64,000 nucleotides of DNA from assembly GCA_900551325.1 (NCBI GenBank), contig URVM01000001.1, positions 62,001 to 126,000 of the forward strand, in the 5' to 3' direction. The translations under genes and the position numbers were made by a program. Shown here piece by piece: positions 35,916 to 45,175 of the stretch (position 1 is the stretch's first letter; every line of letters starts with the position of its first letter). The notes beneath the pieces were generated by a model. The model was not told the DNA's origin, made no database searches, and worked only from the letters and a program-made list of their open reading frames with translations. The DNA comes from an uncultured Eubacteriales bacterium (GTDB taxonomy: Bacteria > Bacillota > Clostridia > Lachnospirales > Cellulosilyticaceae).

Positions 35916-37604
35916 ATGCATATGAATATGGATCAAATGTTTTGTTATCAATGTCAAGAAACAGCTGGATGTACTGGTTGTACTAAAGTAGGAGTTTGTG
36001 GCAAAAGTCCAGAACTTGCTAATATGCAAGATTTACTAATTTATGTCACAAAAGGCTTATCAGAAATTACAACACGTCTTCGCAGTGAAGGAAAAACAAT
36101 CTCTAAAGCTTTAAATCATTATATCACTTTAAATCTATTTACTACTATTACAAATGCAAACTTTGATGATGATATATTTTATAGTAGAGTTCAAGAAACT
36201 TTAAACTTTAAAAGAGAATTACTTAATGAGTTAGCAAATCAAGAAGGTTTATCAGAAGCTGCTTTATGGGATCTTCCTGCTCATACTATTAACAGCAGCG
36301 ACTTACAATCTATAAAAGAAATTTTAACTACAAAATCAAATTCTCCTGAAGTTGGCGTGTTAGCAACTGAAAATGAAGATGTTAGATCTTTAAGAGAATT
36401 AATTACTTACGGAATAAAAGGACTTTCAGCTTACTCAAAACATGCTAATGCACTAGGTTATGATAATGAAGAAATTGATAACTTTATGCAAGCAACTTTA
36501 GCTAAACTTCTAGATGATTCTTTAAGTATAGATGAGCTTATAGCACTTACACTCGAGACAGGTAAAGTAGGTGTAGATGGTATGGCTTTACTAGATACTG
36601 CTAATACTTCTACTTATGGTAATCCAGAAATAACAAAAGTAAATATTGGTGTAGGCAAAAACCCTGGTATTCTCGTTTCAGGACATGACCTTGCTGACTT
36701 AGAGCAACTTCTTATCCAAACAGAAGGTACAGGTATAGATATTTATACTCACTCTGAAATGTTACCAGCACACTATTATCCACAACTTAAAAAGTATAAA
36801 CACTTAGTAGGAAACTATGGTAATGCTTGGTGGAAACAAAAAGAAGAATTCGAAAGCTTTAATGGACCAATCCTAATGACTACTAACTGTATCGTTCCTC
36901 CAAAAGCTTCTTATAAAGATCGTATGTATACAACTGGAGCAGCTGGCTATGTAGGTTGTACACATATTGAAGGTGAATCTGGTAGTCAAAAAGATTTCTC
37001 TGTAATTATTGAACATGCTAAAAAATGTGCACCTCCAACAGAAATTGAAACAGGTGAAATCATTGGTGGTTTTGCTCATGCCCAAGTATTTGCACTAGCA
37101 GATGCTGTAGTTGATGCTGTAAAATCAGGTGCAATTAAAAAATTCGTTGTAATGGCAGGTTGTGATGGTCGTGCTAAATCAAGAGACTACTACACAGACT
37201 TTGCTAAAGCTTTACCAAAAGATACTGTTATCTTAACTGCTGGTTGTGCTAAATACAAATACAACAAGCTTAACTTAGGAGATATTGGTGGTATTCCAAG
37301 AGTACTTGATGCTGGTCAATGTAATGACTCTTATTCTTTAGCACTTATTGCTCTTAAACTAAAAGAAGTTTTTGGATTAGCTGATATTAATGAATTACCT
37401 ATCGTTTATAATATTGCTTGGTATGAACAAAAAGCTGTTATCGTACTTCTTTCTCTACTCTACTTAGGTGTAAAAGAAATTCACTTAGGACCAACTTTAC
37501 CTGCTTTCCTTTCTCCAAATGTAGCAAATGTACTTGTTAACAACTTTGGTATTGCTGGTATTAAGAGTGTTGAAGAGGATATTGAATTATTCTTTGGTAA
37601 CTAA
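35916..37604 (+). CDS. hcp: Hydroxylamine reductase / hybrid cluster protein
   Basis: Iron-sulfur enzyme (prismane protein) that reduces hydroxylamine and NO. The N-terminal cubane cysteines follow C-x2-C-x8-C-x5-C (C10, C13, C22, C28 from ATG 35916), and the region also holds an extra Cys at 19. Hybrid-cluster ligands are visible in SGHDLADLEQLL, TTNCIVPP, GYVGCTH, VMAGCDGR and LTAGCAKYKYN with the late YNIAWYEQKAV. Length is normal (562 residues). Start 35916 is five bases after AAGGAG; 35922 is also possible. It is divergent from a Crp/Fnr regulator and followed by a terminator. Confidence 0.95.
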   Translation: MHMNMDQMFCYQCQETAGCTGCTKVGVCGKSPELANMQDLLIYVTKGLSEITTRLRSEGKTISKALNHYITLNLFTTITNANFDDDIFYSRVQETLNFKRELLNELANQEGLSEAALWDLPAHTINSSDLQSIKEILTTKSNSPEVGVLATENEDVRSLRELITYGIKGLSAYSKHANALGYDNEEIDNFMQATLAKLLDDSLSIDELIALTLETGKVGVDGMALLDTANTSTYGNPEITKVNIGVGKNPGILVSGHDLADLEQLLIQTEGTGIDIYTHSEMLPAHYYPQLKKYKHLVGNYGNAWWKQKEEFESFNGPILMTTNCIVPPKASYKDRMYTTGAAGYVGCTHIEGESGSQKDFSVIIEHAKKCAPPTEIETGEIIGGFAHAQVFALADAVVDAVKSGAIKKFVVMAGCDGRAKSRDYYTDFAKALPKDTVILTAGCAKYKYNKLNLGDIGGIPRVLDAGQCNDSYSLALIALKLKEVFGLADINELPIVYNIAWYEQKAVIVLLSLLYLGVKEIHLGPTLPAFLSPNVANVLVNNFGIAGIKSVEEDIELFFGN

Positions 37605-37638
37605 TCATACACACTATAACTCCCCCCTAGAACAAAAC

Positions 37639-37673
37639 AAGAGCCTCCTAGAATAAACTCTACGGAGGCTCTT
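37639..37673 (+). terminator. Terminator of hcp
   Basis: A 10-bp GC-rich stem AAGAGCCTCC/GGAGGCTCTT (37639-37648 with 37664-37673) is extended by TAGA/TCTA pairing, with T-rich sequence after it. Confidence 0.75.
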
Positions 37674-37768
37674 ATCTTATCTAAAATTTTTGCTTAGCTT
37701 ATTTATTATTCATTACACTACTTGTTTAATTGCTTATCTGTTTTTCTCTTCTTTGTCTATCTTATCAC

Positions 37769-38224
37769 TTATTTTATTTTATCATTTATCTTATGATTTA
37801 TCTTATTACTTATTTTATTACCTACTTTAGTATTTATTTTATTATTTGCTTTACTTAGCCATTTTACATAAATAGTTGTAAGTAGAATCCCTATAAATAT
37901 ACCTAAAGTATCTGCACTTAAATCTAATAAATCCATAGACCTATCAACAGCAAAAAACTGCATAACCTCTGTTGAACTTGCAAATATAAATATAGCAGCA
38001 AATGCATAGTACCATATAGGTAATTTGTTATTGTTCTTAAAATACTCTAGATAAAAAACAACGGCTAAAGTAAAGAACATACCAAAGTGAATCACTTTAT
38101 CTATACCTGGTATACCTACTTCAGGCACGCTATCACCTGGCATTAAAATAGCAATAAGTATAAGTGCTACAACAGCCAGTGTAAACTTATAATTTTTACA
38201 TTTATTCCAAGACTTTTTTAACAT
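37769..38224 (-). CDS. VanZ-like membrane protein with repeat tail
   Basis: Membrane protein of 151 residues in the VanZ family; VanZ itself gives low-level teicoplanin resistance, but most members are of unknown role. There are four helices over residues ~15-122, with family signatures DKVIHFGMFFTLAVVFY and the late DLSADTLGIFIGI. The last 24 residues before the final Lys are six tetrapeptides of the type N-x-K-I, encoded by 12-bp repeats. It lies 61 bp behind the histidine kinase gene on the same strand, so it may belong to that regulon (inference). Confidence 0.82.
   Translation of the reverse strand: MLKKSWNKCKNYKFTLAVVALILIAILMPGDSVPEVGIPGIDKVIHFGMFFTLAVVFYLEYFKNNNKLPIWYYAFAAIFIFASSTEVMQFFAVDRSMDLLDLSADTLGIFIGILLTTIYVKWLSKANNKINTKVGNKISNKINHKINDKIK
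37775..37846 (-). repeat. Six 12-bp repeats coding the VanZ tail
   Basis: Imperfect 12-bp units (consensus on the minus strand AATAATAAAATA) encode NNKI, NTKV, GNKI, SNKI, NHKI and NDKI. The gene's TAA stop is inside the decaying end of the array. Confidence 0.8.
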
Positions 38225-38285
38225 TTTAATCCCCCTCTTTCCTCTTTATGTATATTGTATAGGGACTACTTCTCTTTCGCAACTA

Positions 38286-40220
38286 TTAAAGTTCACTTTT
38301 ATCTACACTTAATAGCTCTACTTTCACCTTAAATAAATCACCATCTATTTCAATGTTTAAATCTCCACCTTGTGCCTGGGCTAAACTCTTTGCAATAGCT
38401 AAACCAAGCCCTGAACCTTCAGTACTTCTTGCCTCTTCTCCCCTTACAAAACGCTGCAGCAAGTCTTCTGGCAATACTTCTATAGACTCTTTTGTCATAT
38501 TCTTAATAACAAAAGATACTCTATTTTCTTCTTTCATCGGCTCTATATATAATCTAGAGTTAGGCATAGCATATTTTACTACATTTGAAAATAAATTTTC
38601 TACAATGCGCCACAGGTGTTTGCCATCCGCCATAACCCATATAGTTTCGTCTGTGTATTTAAACTTAATCTCTATAGGAATTTGATTGAGTTTATCTTTA
38701 TATTCCCCTATAGCTTGATCTAAAAATTGTATAAGATCTAACATTTCTAACTCTACTTGTATATTTCCTGTAGTTGCCTTTGAAATTTCTACAAGATCCT
38801 CAATAAGGATTTTCAGACGTTTAGATTTTTCATCTAATACTTCTATATAATTTCTTGCTACCTCATCGCATAATTCTTGCTTTTTTAAAAGACCGATATA
38901 ATTAATAATAGATGTAAGAGGTGTTTTTAAATCATGGGATACATTTGTTATAAGTTGGGTCTTCATACTCTCACTTTTAAGTGCATTATGAACTGCTTTT
39001 TCAAGGCCTTCTCCCATTAGATTAAGTTGGTTGCCTAAAGCCTTAAATAAAAATCCTTTTTTCTTTAAGTTAATCTTATACTGAATATCTCCTTTAGAAA
39101 TACATGTAGCAGCTTTCATAATTTCTTTTAGTGAAATCGCTAAGTTCCATACTATAAGTAGTCCCAAGGCACTCCATACGATCAGTCCAGTTAAACCTAT
39201 AGCTTGATCAAATCTAGTTGCCCCATCAAAAGCTACTCTAGTTAATATACATTCTATAATCAAATAAAGTCCTGTTCCTAATAACATACCAAAGGGTAGT
39301 CGTTTTATGTAAGACCAATAAAGATATTGCCTATATATCAAGGTACTTTTTATTAATTTCTTTCGTTTAATTTGATAAACACTACTTATAGCTAAAATTA
39401 AACTTAAACCTCCTATAAGGATAATGCCAGCTCCTAAGTTTATCATTTTATAATCCATAAGTTTTAGTATACTTAAGTCCCCTATTCCTACAAGAAGAGC
39501 CATTATATCCATAGGCACATCTTCTACTCTATACTGACTCTCTTTTTTTCTTATTTTTTTATATAATAGGACTGTAACCCATAAACCAATTACTATAAAG
39601 ATACTCCATACTACTATTTCACATAAAGCTACTATATTTCCCTTATCTTCACTAAACTTTTGGGCATTAGCATAGAATACATCCCCTGGCTCTAGGTTTT
39701 GTTTAATACCTATATATACAGCACTATTTTGGTCAACCCTTTTCTTTAAGTTTGCATCTACCTTTTCATAGTCTTCATGATAAATAGAACTATCATAGTA
39801 CACCCTATAACCTGCTTCCTTAAAAAACGCAGTTACATAATAGCGTTTAGAGCGCACACTAAAATCATATTCAATAACTTCAGAGCTATTTTTTCCATAT
39901 AAATCTATATTGCTGTAGGCCTCTTGAGTACTTCCATTATATATATAGTAAATAAGATTTTGCTTTGTATTAAGTACTTCTCGCCATTTGTTTGTATTTG
40001 TTCCTTTTAAGCTAAGTTCTACAGCCTTATCTACACACTCATTAAATTCTCTTTGAAACAAAAATGACCCATTATATTGATTTGTATTACCTATTTCTTC
40101 TATTAACCGAGGCTTTACATTAAACCAAGTTATGATTTCTACTAACATGAATATTATAAGGGTTATTATTAGTAGCCATCCTTTTATAACTTTAATCCAA
40201 TCTTTCAATTTTATAACCAT
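38286..40220 (-). CDS. Sensor histidine kinase, multi-pass type
   Basis: Membrane two-component kinase of 644 residues. A first helix (~12-33) is followed by an extracellular domain (~34-200), then about five further helices (~201-365), a HAMP-like linker, the HisKA box LITNVSHDLKTPLTSI (H429) and a HATPase with N, G1 and G2 boxes (IVENLFSNVVKYAM, EGSGLGLAIAKSL). The general layout is that of clostridial VanS- or PhoR-like kinases. Its start overlaps the upstream response-regulator gene by 29 bases, with GGGGAA as ribosome binding site. The signal is unknown. Confidence 0.9.
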   Translation of the reverse strand: MVIKLKDWIKVIKGWLLIITLIIFMLVEIITWFNVKPRLIEEIGNTNQYNGSFLFQREFNECVDKAVELSLKGTNTNKWREVLNTKQNLIYYIYNGSTQEAYSNIDLYGKNSSEVIEYDFSVRSKRYYVTAFFKEAGYRVYYDSSIYHEDYEKVDANLKKRVDQNSAVYIGIKQNLEPGDVFYANAQKFSEDKGNIVALCEIVVWSIFIVIGLWVTVLLYKKIRKKESQYRVEDVPMDIMALLVGIGDLSILKLMDYKMINLGAGIILIGGLSLILAISSVYQIKRKKLIKSTLIYRQYLYWSYIKRLPFGMLLGTGLYLIIECILTRVAFDGATRFDQAIGLTGLIVWSALGLLIVWNLAISLKEIMKAATCISKGDIQYKINLKKKGFLFKALGNQLNLMGEGLEKAVHNALKSESMKTQLITNVSHDLKTPLTSIINYIGLLKKQELCDEVARNYIEVLDEKSKRLKILIEDLVEISKATTGNIQVELEMLDLIQFLDQAIGEYKDKLNQIPIEIKFKYTDETIWVMADGKHLWRIVENLFSNVVKYAMPNSRLYIEPMKEENRVSFVIKNMTKESIEVLPEDLLQRFVRGEEARSTEGSGLGLAIAKSLAQAQGGDLNIEIDGDLFKVKVELLSVDKSEL

Positions 40221-40887
40221 TTCCCCATACCACCTTTAAGTATTTTGGTTCTTTAGGATTGATTTCTATCTTTTCTCTAATCCTCCTAATATGTACTGAT
40301 ACTGTGTTGTCAGCTTGATAAGCTTCTTCCTTCCATACAGACTCATAAATTTGATTAATAGAACAAACTGTCCCCATATGCTCCATAAGGTACCTTAAGA
40401 TTTTATACTCTGTTGGTGTAAATTTTACTTCTTCCCCATCTACAACTACTTTATTATAGGCTGTATAGACCGTCACTCCACCTGTTCTTATACAAACTTC
40501 TGGTTGTGGCATATTGCCAAGCATTGTGTACCTTCTAATATTAGATTTTATTCTAGCCAGTAACTCTAACATATCAAAGGGCTTCGTTACATAGTCATCT
40601 GCCCCAAAGCTTAGACCTGCTATTTTATCAGTACTTTCACTCTTAGCAGATAGCATAATAATAGGAACATTATACTTTTGTCTTATATGATAAGCTGTAG
40701 ATATTCCATCAAGTTTAGGCATCATAATATCAAGTACTACAAGATGTACTAATCCCTTATTTAATAGATCTAAACACTTTTCACCATCATAAGCCTTTAA
40801 AACTTCATACCCCTCTTGCAATAAATAAATTTCAATAGCTTCAACAATTTTCTCATCATCATCACAGACTAAAACTCTATATTTCAC
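40192..40887 (-). CDS. OmpR-family response regulator
   Basis: Partner of the downstream kinase. The 231 residues comprise a receiver domain (acidic pocket DD at 9-11, phospho-acceptor D53 in VVLDIMMPKLDG, conserved K102 in VTKPFD) and a winged-helix DNA-binding domain (~130-230; FTPTEYKILRYLMEH, DNTVSVHIRRIREKIE). It is transcribed away from the anion permease at 41108, with 220 bp of AT-rich spacer in which I find no clear dyad. The operon order is regulator, kinase, vanZ. Confidence 0.93.
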   Translation of the reverse strand: MKYRVLVCDDDEKIVEAIEIYLLQEGYEVLKAYDGEKCLDLLNKGLVHLVVLDIMMPKLDGISTAYHIRQKYNVPIIMLSAKSESTDKIAGLSFGADDYVTKPFDMLELLARIKSNIRRYTMLGNMPQPEVCIRTGGVTVYTAYNKVVVDGEEVKFTPTEYKILRYLMEHMGTVCSINQIYESVWKEEAYQADNTVSVHIRRIREKIEINPKEPKYLKVVWGNGYKIERLD

Positions 40888-41107
40888 CCTTATCCCCCTT
40901 TATTTTCTTTATATTTCAAATTATAACCTATAATAAATATTTTTAATATTTATTATTCTATACATCTATTATATCTTCTCTTTCTTAAAAACTTATTTAA
41001 GTTATTCTTAAGCTTTTCTTCATAAATGAAATCATATATCTATTGTACATTTTTAGTTATTTATATATTATATACTGGATACTAAGTTATACTTAAAGGA
41101 GTTACTT

Positions 41108-42214
41108 ATGCTAAATAAATGTTCTAAATTTATAAAGGAAGAAATGGTTTTAGTTATTGCACTAGGCCTTGCTCTACTTACTTCATTTTTTTCTTTACCT
41201 AAACTTTCTTATATTGACTTTAAAGTACTTATTCTTCTTTTTAATCTTATGATTGTAGTGGCTGCATTTAAGAAATTAAACCTTTTAGATGCTCTTGCTA
41301 TTAAACTTCTTAGTTATTGTTCTACTTTTAGAAAGACTTCTTTTATTTTAGTTTTTCTTACCTTTTTTGCTTCTATGTTTATAACTAATGATGTGGCACT
41401 TCTTACCTTTGTTCCTCTTACCATCATTATTGCTTCAAAAGCGAAGGTAGATATACTTAAAACTGTTATTTTCCAAACCTTAGCTGCTAATCTTGGAAGC
41501 TGTTTGACACCTATGGGAAATCCTCAAAATCTATTTATTTATTCTTTTTATGAGCTTTCCTTCGGTACCTTCATTAAAATTATGCTGCCTATCTGTGTGC
41601 TTTCCATTATATTTTTAATAGCACTTGTCAAAACAGAGGAAAATATCCCTTTAACTACTAGCCTTACACTACCTAAACTCGGTCATTCTAATCATATAGT
41701 AGGATTTAGTGTACTCTTTATTATCATTATCCTTTCTGTATTTAGAGTAGTAGACTATCGTTTAGCTTTTATCCTTACCCTTCTAGTAGTTCTTATTCTT
41801 GATAAAAAGCTTTTTAAAGAAGTGGATTATAGCCTACTTTTAACCTTTATTGGATTTTTTATATTTGTAGGTAACCTTTCAAACTTGTCTTCTATTAAGC
41901 TTTTTATGGAACATTTACTAAGTTCATCTAGCTCTACATACTTTACTTCACTTTTAACAAGCCAAATGATTAGTAATGTACCTGCTACTATGCTTCTTTC
42001 CTCCTTTACTCCTTTTTATGAATCACTTCTATTAGGTGTAAATATAGGTGGGCTGGGTACACTTATTGCTTCACTTGCTAGTGTAATTTCTTATAAACTT
42101 TATGTAAAAGCTATGCCTGAAAAAAGTTCTTCTTATTTAAGAAAATTTACTTACTATAATCTTTTAGGCCTTATTATTTTTACTTCTATCATTTATATCT
42201 TAATGATTCGTTAA
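41108..42214 (+). CDS. ArsB/NhaD or citrate-type anion permease (IT superfamily)
   Basis: Inner-membrane transporter of 368 residues with ten or so helices. The motif FITNDVALLTFVPLTIII and the later ANLGSCLTPMGNPQNLFIY (the signature asparagine/proline hairpin of the ion-transporter superfamily), plus QMISNVPATMLLSSFT, place it with SLC13/ArsB/NhaD proteins. The sequence cannot say whether arsenite, citrate, sulfate or sodium is moved. It is shorter than ArsB (about 430). AAAGGAG lies eight bases before the ATG. A strong palindromic terminator ends it. Confidence 0.82.
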   Translation: MLNKCSKFIKEEMVLVIALGLALLTSFFSLPKLSYIDFKVLILLFNLMIVVAAFKKLNLLDALAIKLLSYCSTFRKTSFILVFLTFFASMFITNDVALLTFVPLTIIIASKAKVDILKTVIFQTLAANLGSCLTPMGNPQNLFIYSFYELSFGTFIKIMLPICVLSIIFLIALVKTEENIPLTTSLTLPKLGHSNHIVGFSVLFIIIILSVFRVVDYRLAFILTLLVVLILDKKLFKEVDYSLLLTFIGFFIFVGNLSNLSSIKLFMEHLLSSSSSTYFTSLLTSQMISNVPATMLLSSFTPFYESLLLGVNIGGLGTLIASLASVISYKLYVKAMPEKSSSYLRKFTYYNLLGLIIFTSIIYILMIR

Positions 42215-42286
42215 ATATTTTTCACTCTATTAAAATAGCTATATACTACTCATATTTGCTATTAGTTTATTAATTTTGTAATATGA

Positions 42287-42332
42287 TAAAAGGGTTCGTT
42301 CTGTTTTCATGAAAACAGAACGAACCCTTTTA
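42287..42332. terminator. Perfect 23-bp palindromic terminator
   Basis: 46-bp perfect palindrome (42287-42332) between the convergent permease and DUF2238 genes, centred at 42309/42310 and ending in TTTTA on both strands. Confidence 0.88.
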
Positions 42333-42341
42333 CTCTTTGCT

Positions 42342-43052
42342 TTATTTTCTAATAACAAGTTGTACCTTTTCTACCCAGCCTTTTTTATACTTTACAGAGA
42401 TATAACCTATAATAGATATAAATAGTGCACCTACTGCATCTACAACTAAATCTTTCATTGTATCCATAAGTGCAAACCTTCCTATTAATTGCTCTCCACT
42501 TTCTAGTGCAAATTTTTGCATATTCGTACGTAAGATACCATCTGCGAAAAACTCATAAAATTCCCATATAACCCCCATTGTTATAGCAAAGCAAAAAGCA
42601 AAAACTGCTACAAATGAAGGACTCAAATTCATAGGAACTCTTTCTGTCTTATTTAAAAAGTTAATAAATGAAAAGCCTAATGCGCCTAACATTGCACCAC
42701 TAAAGGTATGTAAAATTGTATCCCAATGAGGTACTGTATAATAAAAACTTCTTACTTCTCCTAAGTAAATAGCACAGTATAAAAATACTGTATATAAAAA
42801 CATCATACTAGAAGGTATTTCAAGATTAATCTTCTTTTCAAGCATACCTGGTAATAGCATAGCAAATACGCCTACAATACATTGTAAAAGCATGAGCACA
42901 TAATCACTTTTTAACCTTACAAAAGGTTCATTTGGATTGAGTTCACTTGGTGCTAGTATCATAGCTATTATAATAAAAACAATTGAAAAAATAAGGGAAA
43001 ACATAACAAAGTAGTTTATAGCCTTCTTATAATTAATTTTTTTCATTTTCAC
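42342..43052 (-). CDS. DUF2238 (YjdF-like) membrane protein
   Basis: Membrane protein of unknown function. Seven or so helices. The family signatures PHWDTILHTFSGAMLGALGF and MGVIWEFYEFFAD are both present; the H, D, E and F positions hint at a metal or proton site, but no activity is established. The longest frame starts at GTG 43076, yet AAAGGAG stands nine bases before the GTG at 43052, which is chosen (236 residues). It is downstream of the LysR gene on the same strand and may be co-transcribed with it. Confidence 0.75.
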   Translation of the reverse strand: MKMKKINYKKAINYFVMFSLIFSIVFIIIAMILAPSELNPNEPFVRLKSDYVLMLLQCIVGVFAMLLPGMLEKKINLEIPSSMMFLYTVFLYCAIYLGEVRSFYYTVPHWDTILHTFSGAMLGALGFSFINFLNKTERVPMNLSPSFVAVFAFCFAITMGVIWEFYEFFADGILRTNMQKFALESGEQLIGRFALMDTMKDLVVDAVGALFISIIGYISVKYKKGWVEKVQLVIRK

Positions 43053-43085
43053 AAGATGTATCTCCTTTCTAGTCACTTCTATCTA

Positions 43086-43997
43086 TTATAAAGAATTCTC
43101 AGCATCCGTCAATGTTTCGCCATAATAGCTATTAAGCTCTTTCTTCAAGATTTGAGTTATTTTAGAGGGTGCCATATCCTTTGGTAAAATATATGAAAAG
43201 CTTCTTTTATAAGCTTCATCTAATCTAATAATACTTACACCTTGAACATCTTCTACATTTTTTGCAATGTATTCAGATACCATAGCAATACCTAAACCAT
43301 TCTTTACTGCTTCAGTAATAGCATAGTTGCTTCCAAGAACTAATTTGGTTCTTGGTGTAATTTGATTGTGTGCTAAAAACATATCTAAATACTCTCTTAG
43401 TCCTGAACCTTCTTCTCTTGTGACCCATCTTTGAAGCTGTAAACTTTCCATACTAAAAGTTTTTTCACTTATTTTAGCTTCTTCTGGTGCTATAATAACA
43501 AGTTCGTCTTCTAAGAAATATACTTGCTCAAAGTCTCCTGTATAACCTAATCCCTCTATAAGTCCAATATCTAACTGTAGTGCTTGAACTTTTTTTCTAA
43601 TGTGCGCTGTATTGTCAATAATAACTTCTATTTCTATGTCGGGATACATGGTACAAAACTTTTTCAAGAAGTCTGGTAAAATACATTCACCTATTGTGTA
43701 AGTAGCCCCTATTTTAATACTCCCTTTTACACTGGCAGATAAATGTTCCATTTCTTTTTCAGTGGTTTCTAATAAAGCGATCATTTCCTTTGCTCTACGG
43801 TACAATAAATAGCCTTTTTCAGTAATAACCATATTTTTTTGTTTTACCGAACGCATAATAAGTTGTGTACCAAAGTAACGTTCTAAGTTCTTAATATGTA
43901 CACTAACACTTGGTTGAGACAAATTCACTTTTTCACTTGCTTTTGTAAAGTTCTTATATTCAACGACTGCAACAAAAGTCTTTAGTTCCTCTAACAT
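43086..43997 (-). CDS. LysR-family transcriptional regulator
   Basis: 303 residues. It has an N-terminal winged HTH (FTKASEKVNLSQPSVSVHIKNLERYFG) and a C-terminal periplasmic-binding-like effector domain (~90-300). The divergent neighbour at 44114 is a TDT-family transporter, so it is likely to control that gene, and the shared spacer holds a 12-bp palindrome. It is similar in layout to CysL/YeiE-type regulators; the effector is unknown. GGAG lies ahead of the ATG. Confidence 0.9.
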   Translation of the reverse strand: MLEELKTFVAVVEYKNFTKASEKVNLSQPSVSVHIKNLERYFGTQLIMRSVKQKNMVITEKGYLLYRRAKEMIALLETTEKEMEHLSASVKGSIKIGATYTIGECILPDFLKKFCTMYPDIEIEVIIDNTAHIRKKVQALQLDIGLIEGLGYTGDFEQVYFLEDELVIIAPEEAKISEKTFSMESLQLQRWVTREEGSGLREYLDMFLAHNQITPRTKLVLGSNYAITEAVKNGLGIAMVSEYIAKNVEDVQGVSIIRLDEAYKRSFSYILPKDMAPSKITQILKKELNSYYGETLTDAENSL

Positions 43998-44025
43998 ATT
44001 CTACTCCTATCATTAACTTTTTTAA

Positions 44026-44037
44026 TAATACGTATTA
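44026..44037. promoter_or_regulatory. Palindrome in the LysR/TDT divergent promoter
   Basis: TAATACGTATTA is a perfect 12-bp dyad 29 bp upstream of the LysR start and 76 bp upstream of the transporter start, where LysR proteins usually bind. A TATAAT at 44061-44066 may serve the transporter. Confidence 0.5.
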
Positions 44038-44113
44038 AATACATTTATTTCACTTATGATTATAATTATATTATACTAAACTTATCAATCAAACGATAAC
44101 GAGGTAAATATTT

Positions 44114-45109
44114 ATGAGTACACATACACAAACATATGCGCCAATTAAATTACACAGACATCACTTTAGAGATATTCCTGTAGCCATTACTGGTATCTCA
44201 CTAGGTTTTATTACACTGGGTAACCTTTGGGGAGATTTAGGTGCTCTATGGATTAAAGATTTTGCCAATCTCTTTGCAGTTATAGCAGTTACCCTTATGC
44301 TGATCAAAATCTGCCTTCACCCTCAAAAAAGTTATGAAGAAATGCAACATCATATGGTAGGCAGTTTTTATCCTACTATCGGTATGACATTAATGGTTTT
44401 TTCAGGTTTTGTGGCTACTAGCTTAAATCTTACCATTGGTAGGACCATTTGGTGGCTTGGTATTATTATTTTCACTATTTTAGCTATTTTATTTATCATT
44501 GCTCAAGCAAAAAACTTTTCTTGGGATAATGTTTTACCTAGTTGGTTTGTACCTACAGTAGGTATTGGTGTTGCTGCTGTTACAAGTGGCGCTGTAAAAA
44601 TGACACATTTTGCTCGTGTTTTCTTTCTTATTGCTTTTTGTGTTTATCTTTTTACACTTATATCTTTTCTTTACCGTGTAGCTAAATATGGCCGTATAAG
44701 TGAAGATAAAAAATTAACTGTAGCCATACTTGCAGCACCTCCAAGTGTCTGTCTTGCAGGTTATATGGCAACTGCTCCTACACCATCACCTATTATCCTT
44801 TGTATTTTAGTACCACTGGCACTTATTTCTACCTTTTATGTTTATACTTTAGTCCCTAAATTTCTTCGCATTCCTTTTCATCCAGGACTTGCACCTTTAA
44901 CATTTCCACTCGCCATTGGAACTGTAGCTATTCAACGTTTTACTAATTATTTAGTAAGCATTAACTCTAGTTTTAGCACACTATTTAATCAGGTATTTTA
45001 CATTGAGTTTTTTGTTGCTACTCTAGTTATTGGCTATATTGTATATAAACTTCTTATTTTACTTTTCCACTGGCTTGTAAACTTAAGCAAAGATTCTTTC
45101 ATCCACTAA
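44114..45109 (+). CDS. TDT/SLAC1-family transporter (TehA-like)
   Basis: Ten-helix membrane protein of 331 residues in the tellurite-resistance/dicarboxylate transporter family, which includes TehA and SLAC1 anion channels. Conserved features are PVAITGISLGFITLGNLW, a FVPTVGIGVAA-like helix and APPSVCLAGYMA, with PFHPGLAPLTFPLAIG near residue 255. The physiological solute could be malate, sulfite or a halide; it is not decided here. It is controlled, by arrangement, by the divergent LysR gene. The ribosome binding site is GAGG, rather weak. Confidence 0.85.
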   Translation: MSTHTQTYAPIKLHRHHFRDIPVAITGISLGFITLGNLWGDLGALWIKDFANLFAVIAVTLMLIKICLHPQKSYEEMQHHMVGSFYPTIGMTLMVFSGFVATSLNLTIGRTIWWLGIIIFTILAILFIIAQAKNFSWDNVLPSWFVPTVGIGVAAVTSGAVKMTHFARVFFLIAFCVYLFTLISFLYRVAKYGRISEDKKLTVAILAAPPSVCLAGYMATAPTPSPIILCILVPLALISTFYVYTLVPKFLRIPFHPGLAPLTFPLAIGTVAIQRFTNYLVSINSSFSTLFNQVFYIEFFVATLVIGYIVYKLLILLFHWLVNLSKDSFIH

Positions 45110-45118
45110 AATCATATG

Positions 45119-45170
45119 AATAATAGAAGCCTACAATTTCATTTTAATGATCTTGTAGGCTTCTATTATT
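45119..45170. terminator. Bidirectional terminator between TDT gene and rpoD
   Basis: Perfect 18-bp stem (45119-45136 with 45153-45170), 16-base loop, then T-rich sequence. rpoD ends six bases beyond. Confidence 0.85.
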
Positions 45171-45175
45171 ATTTT

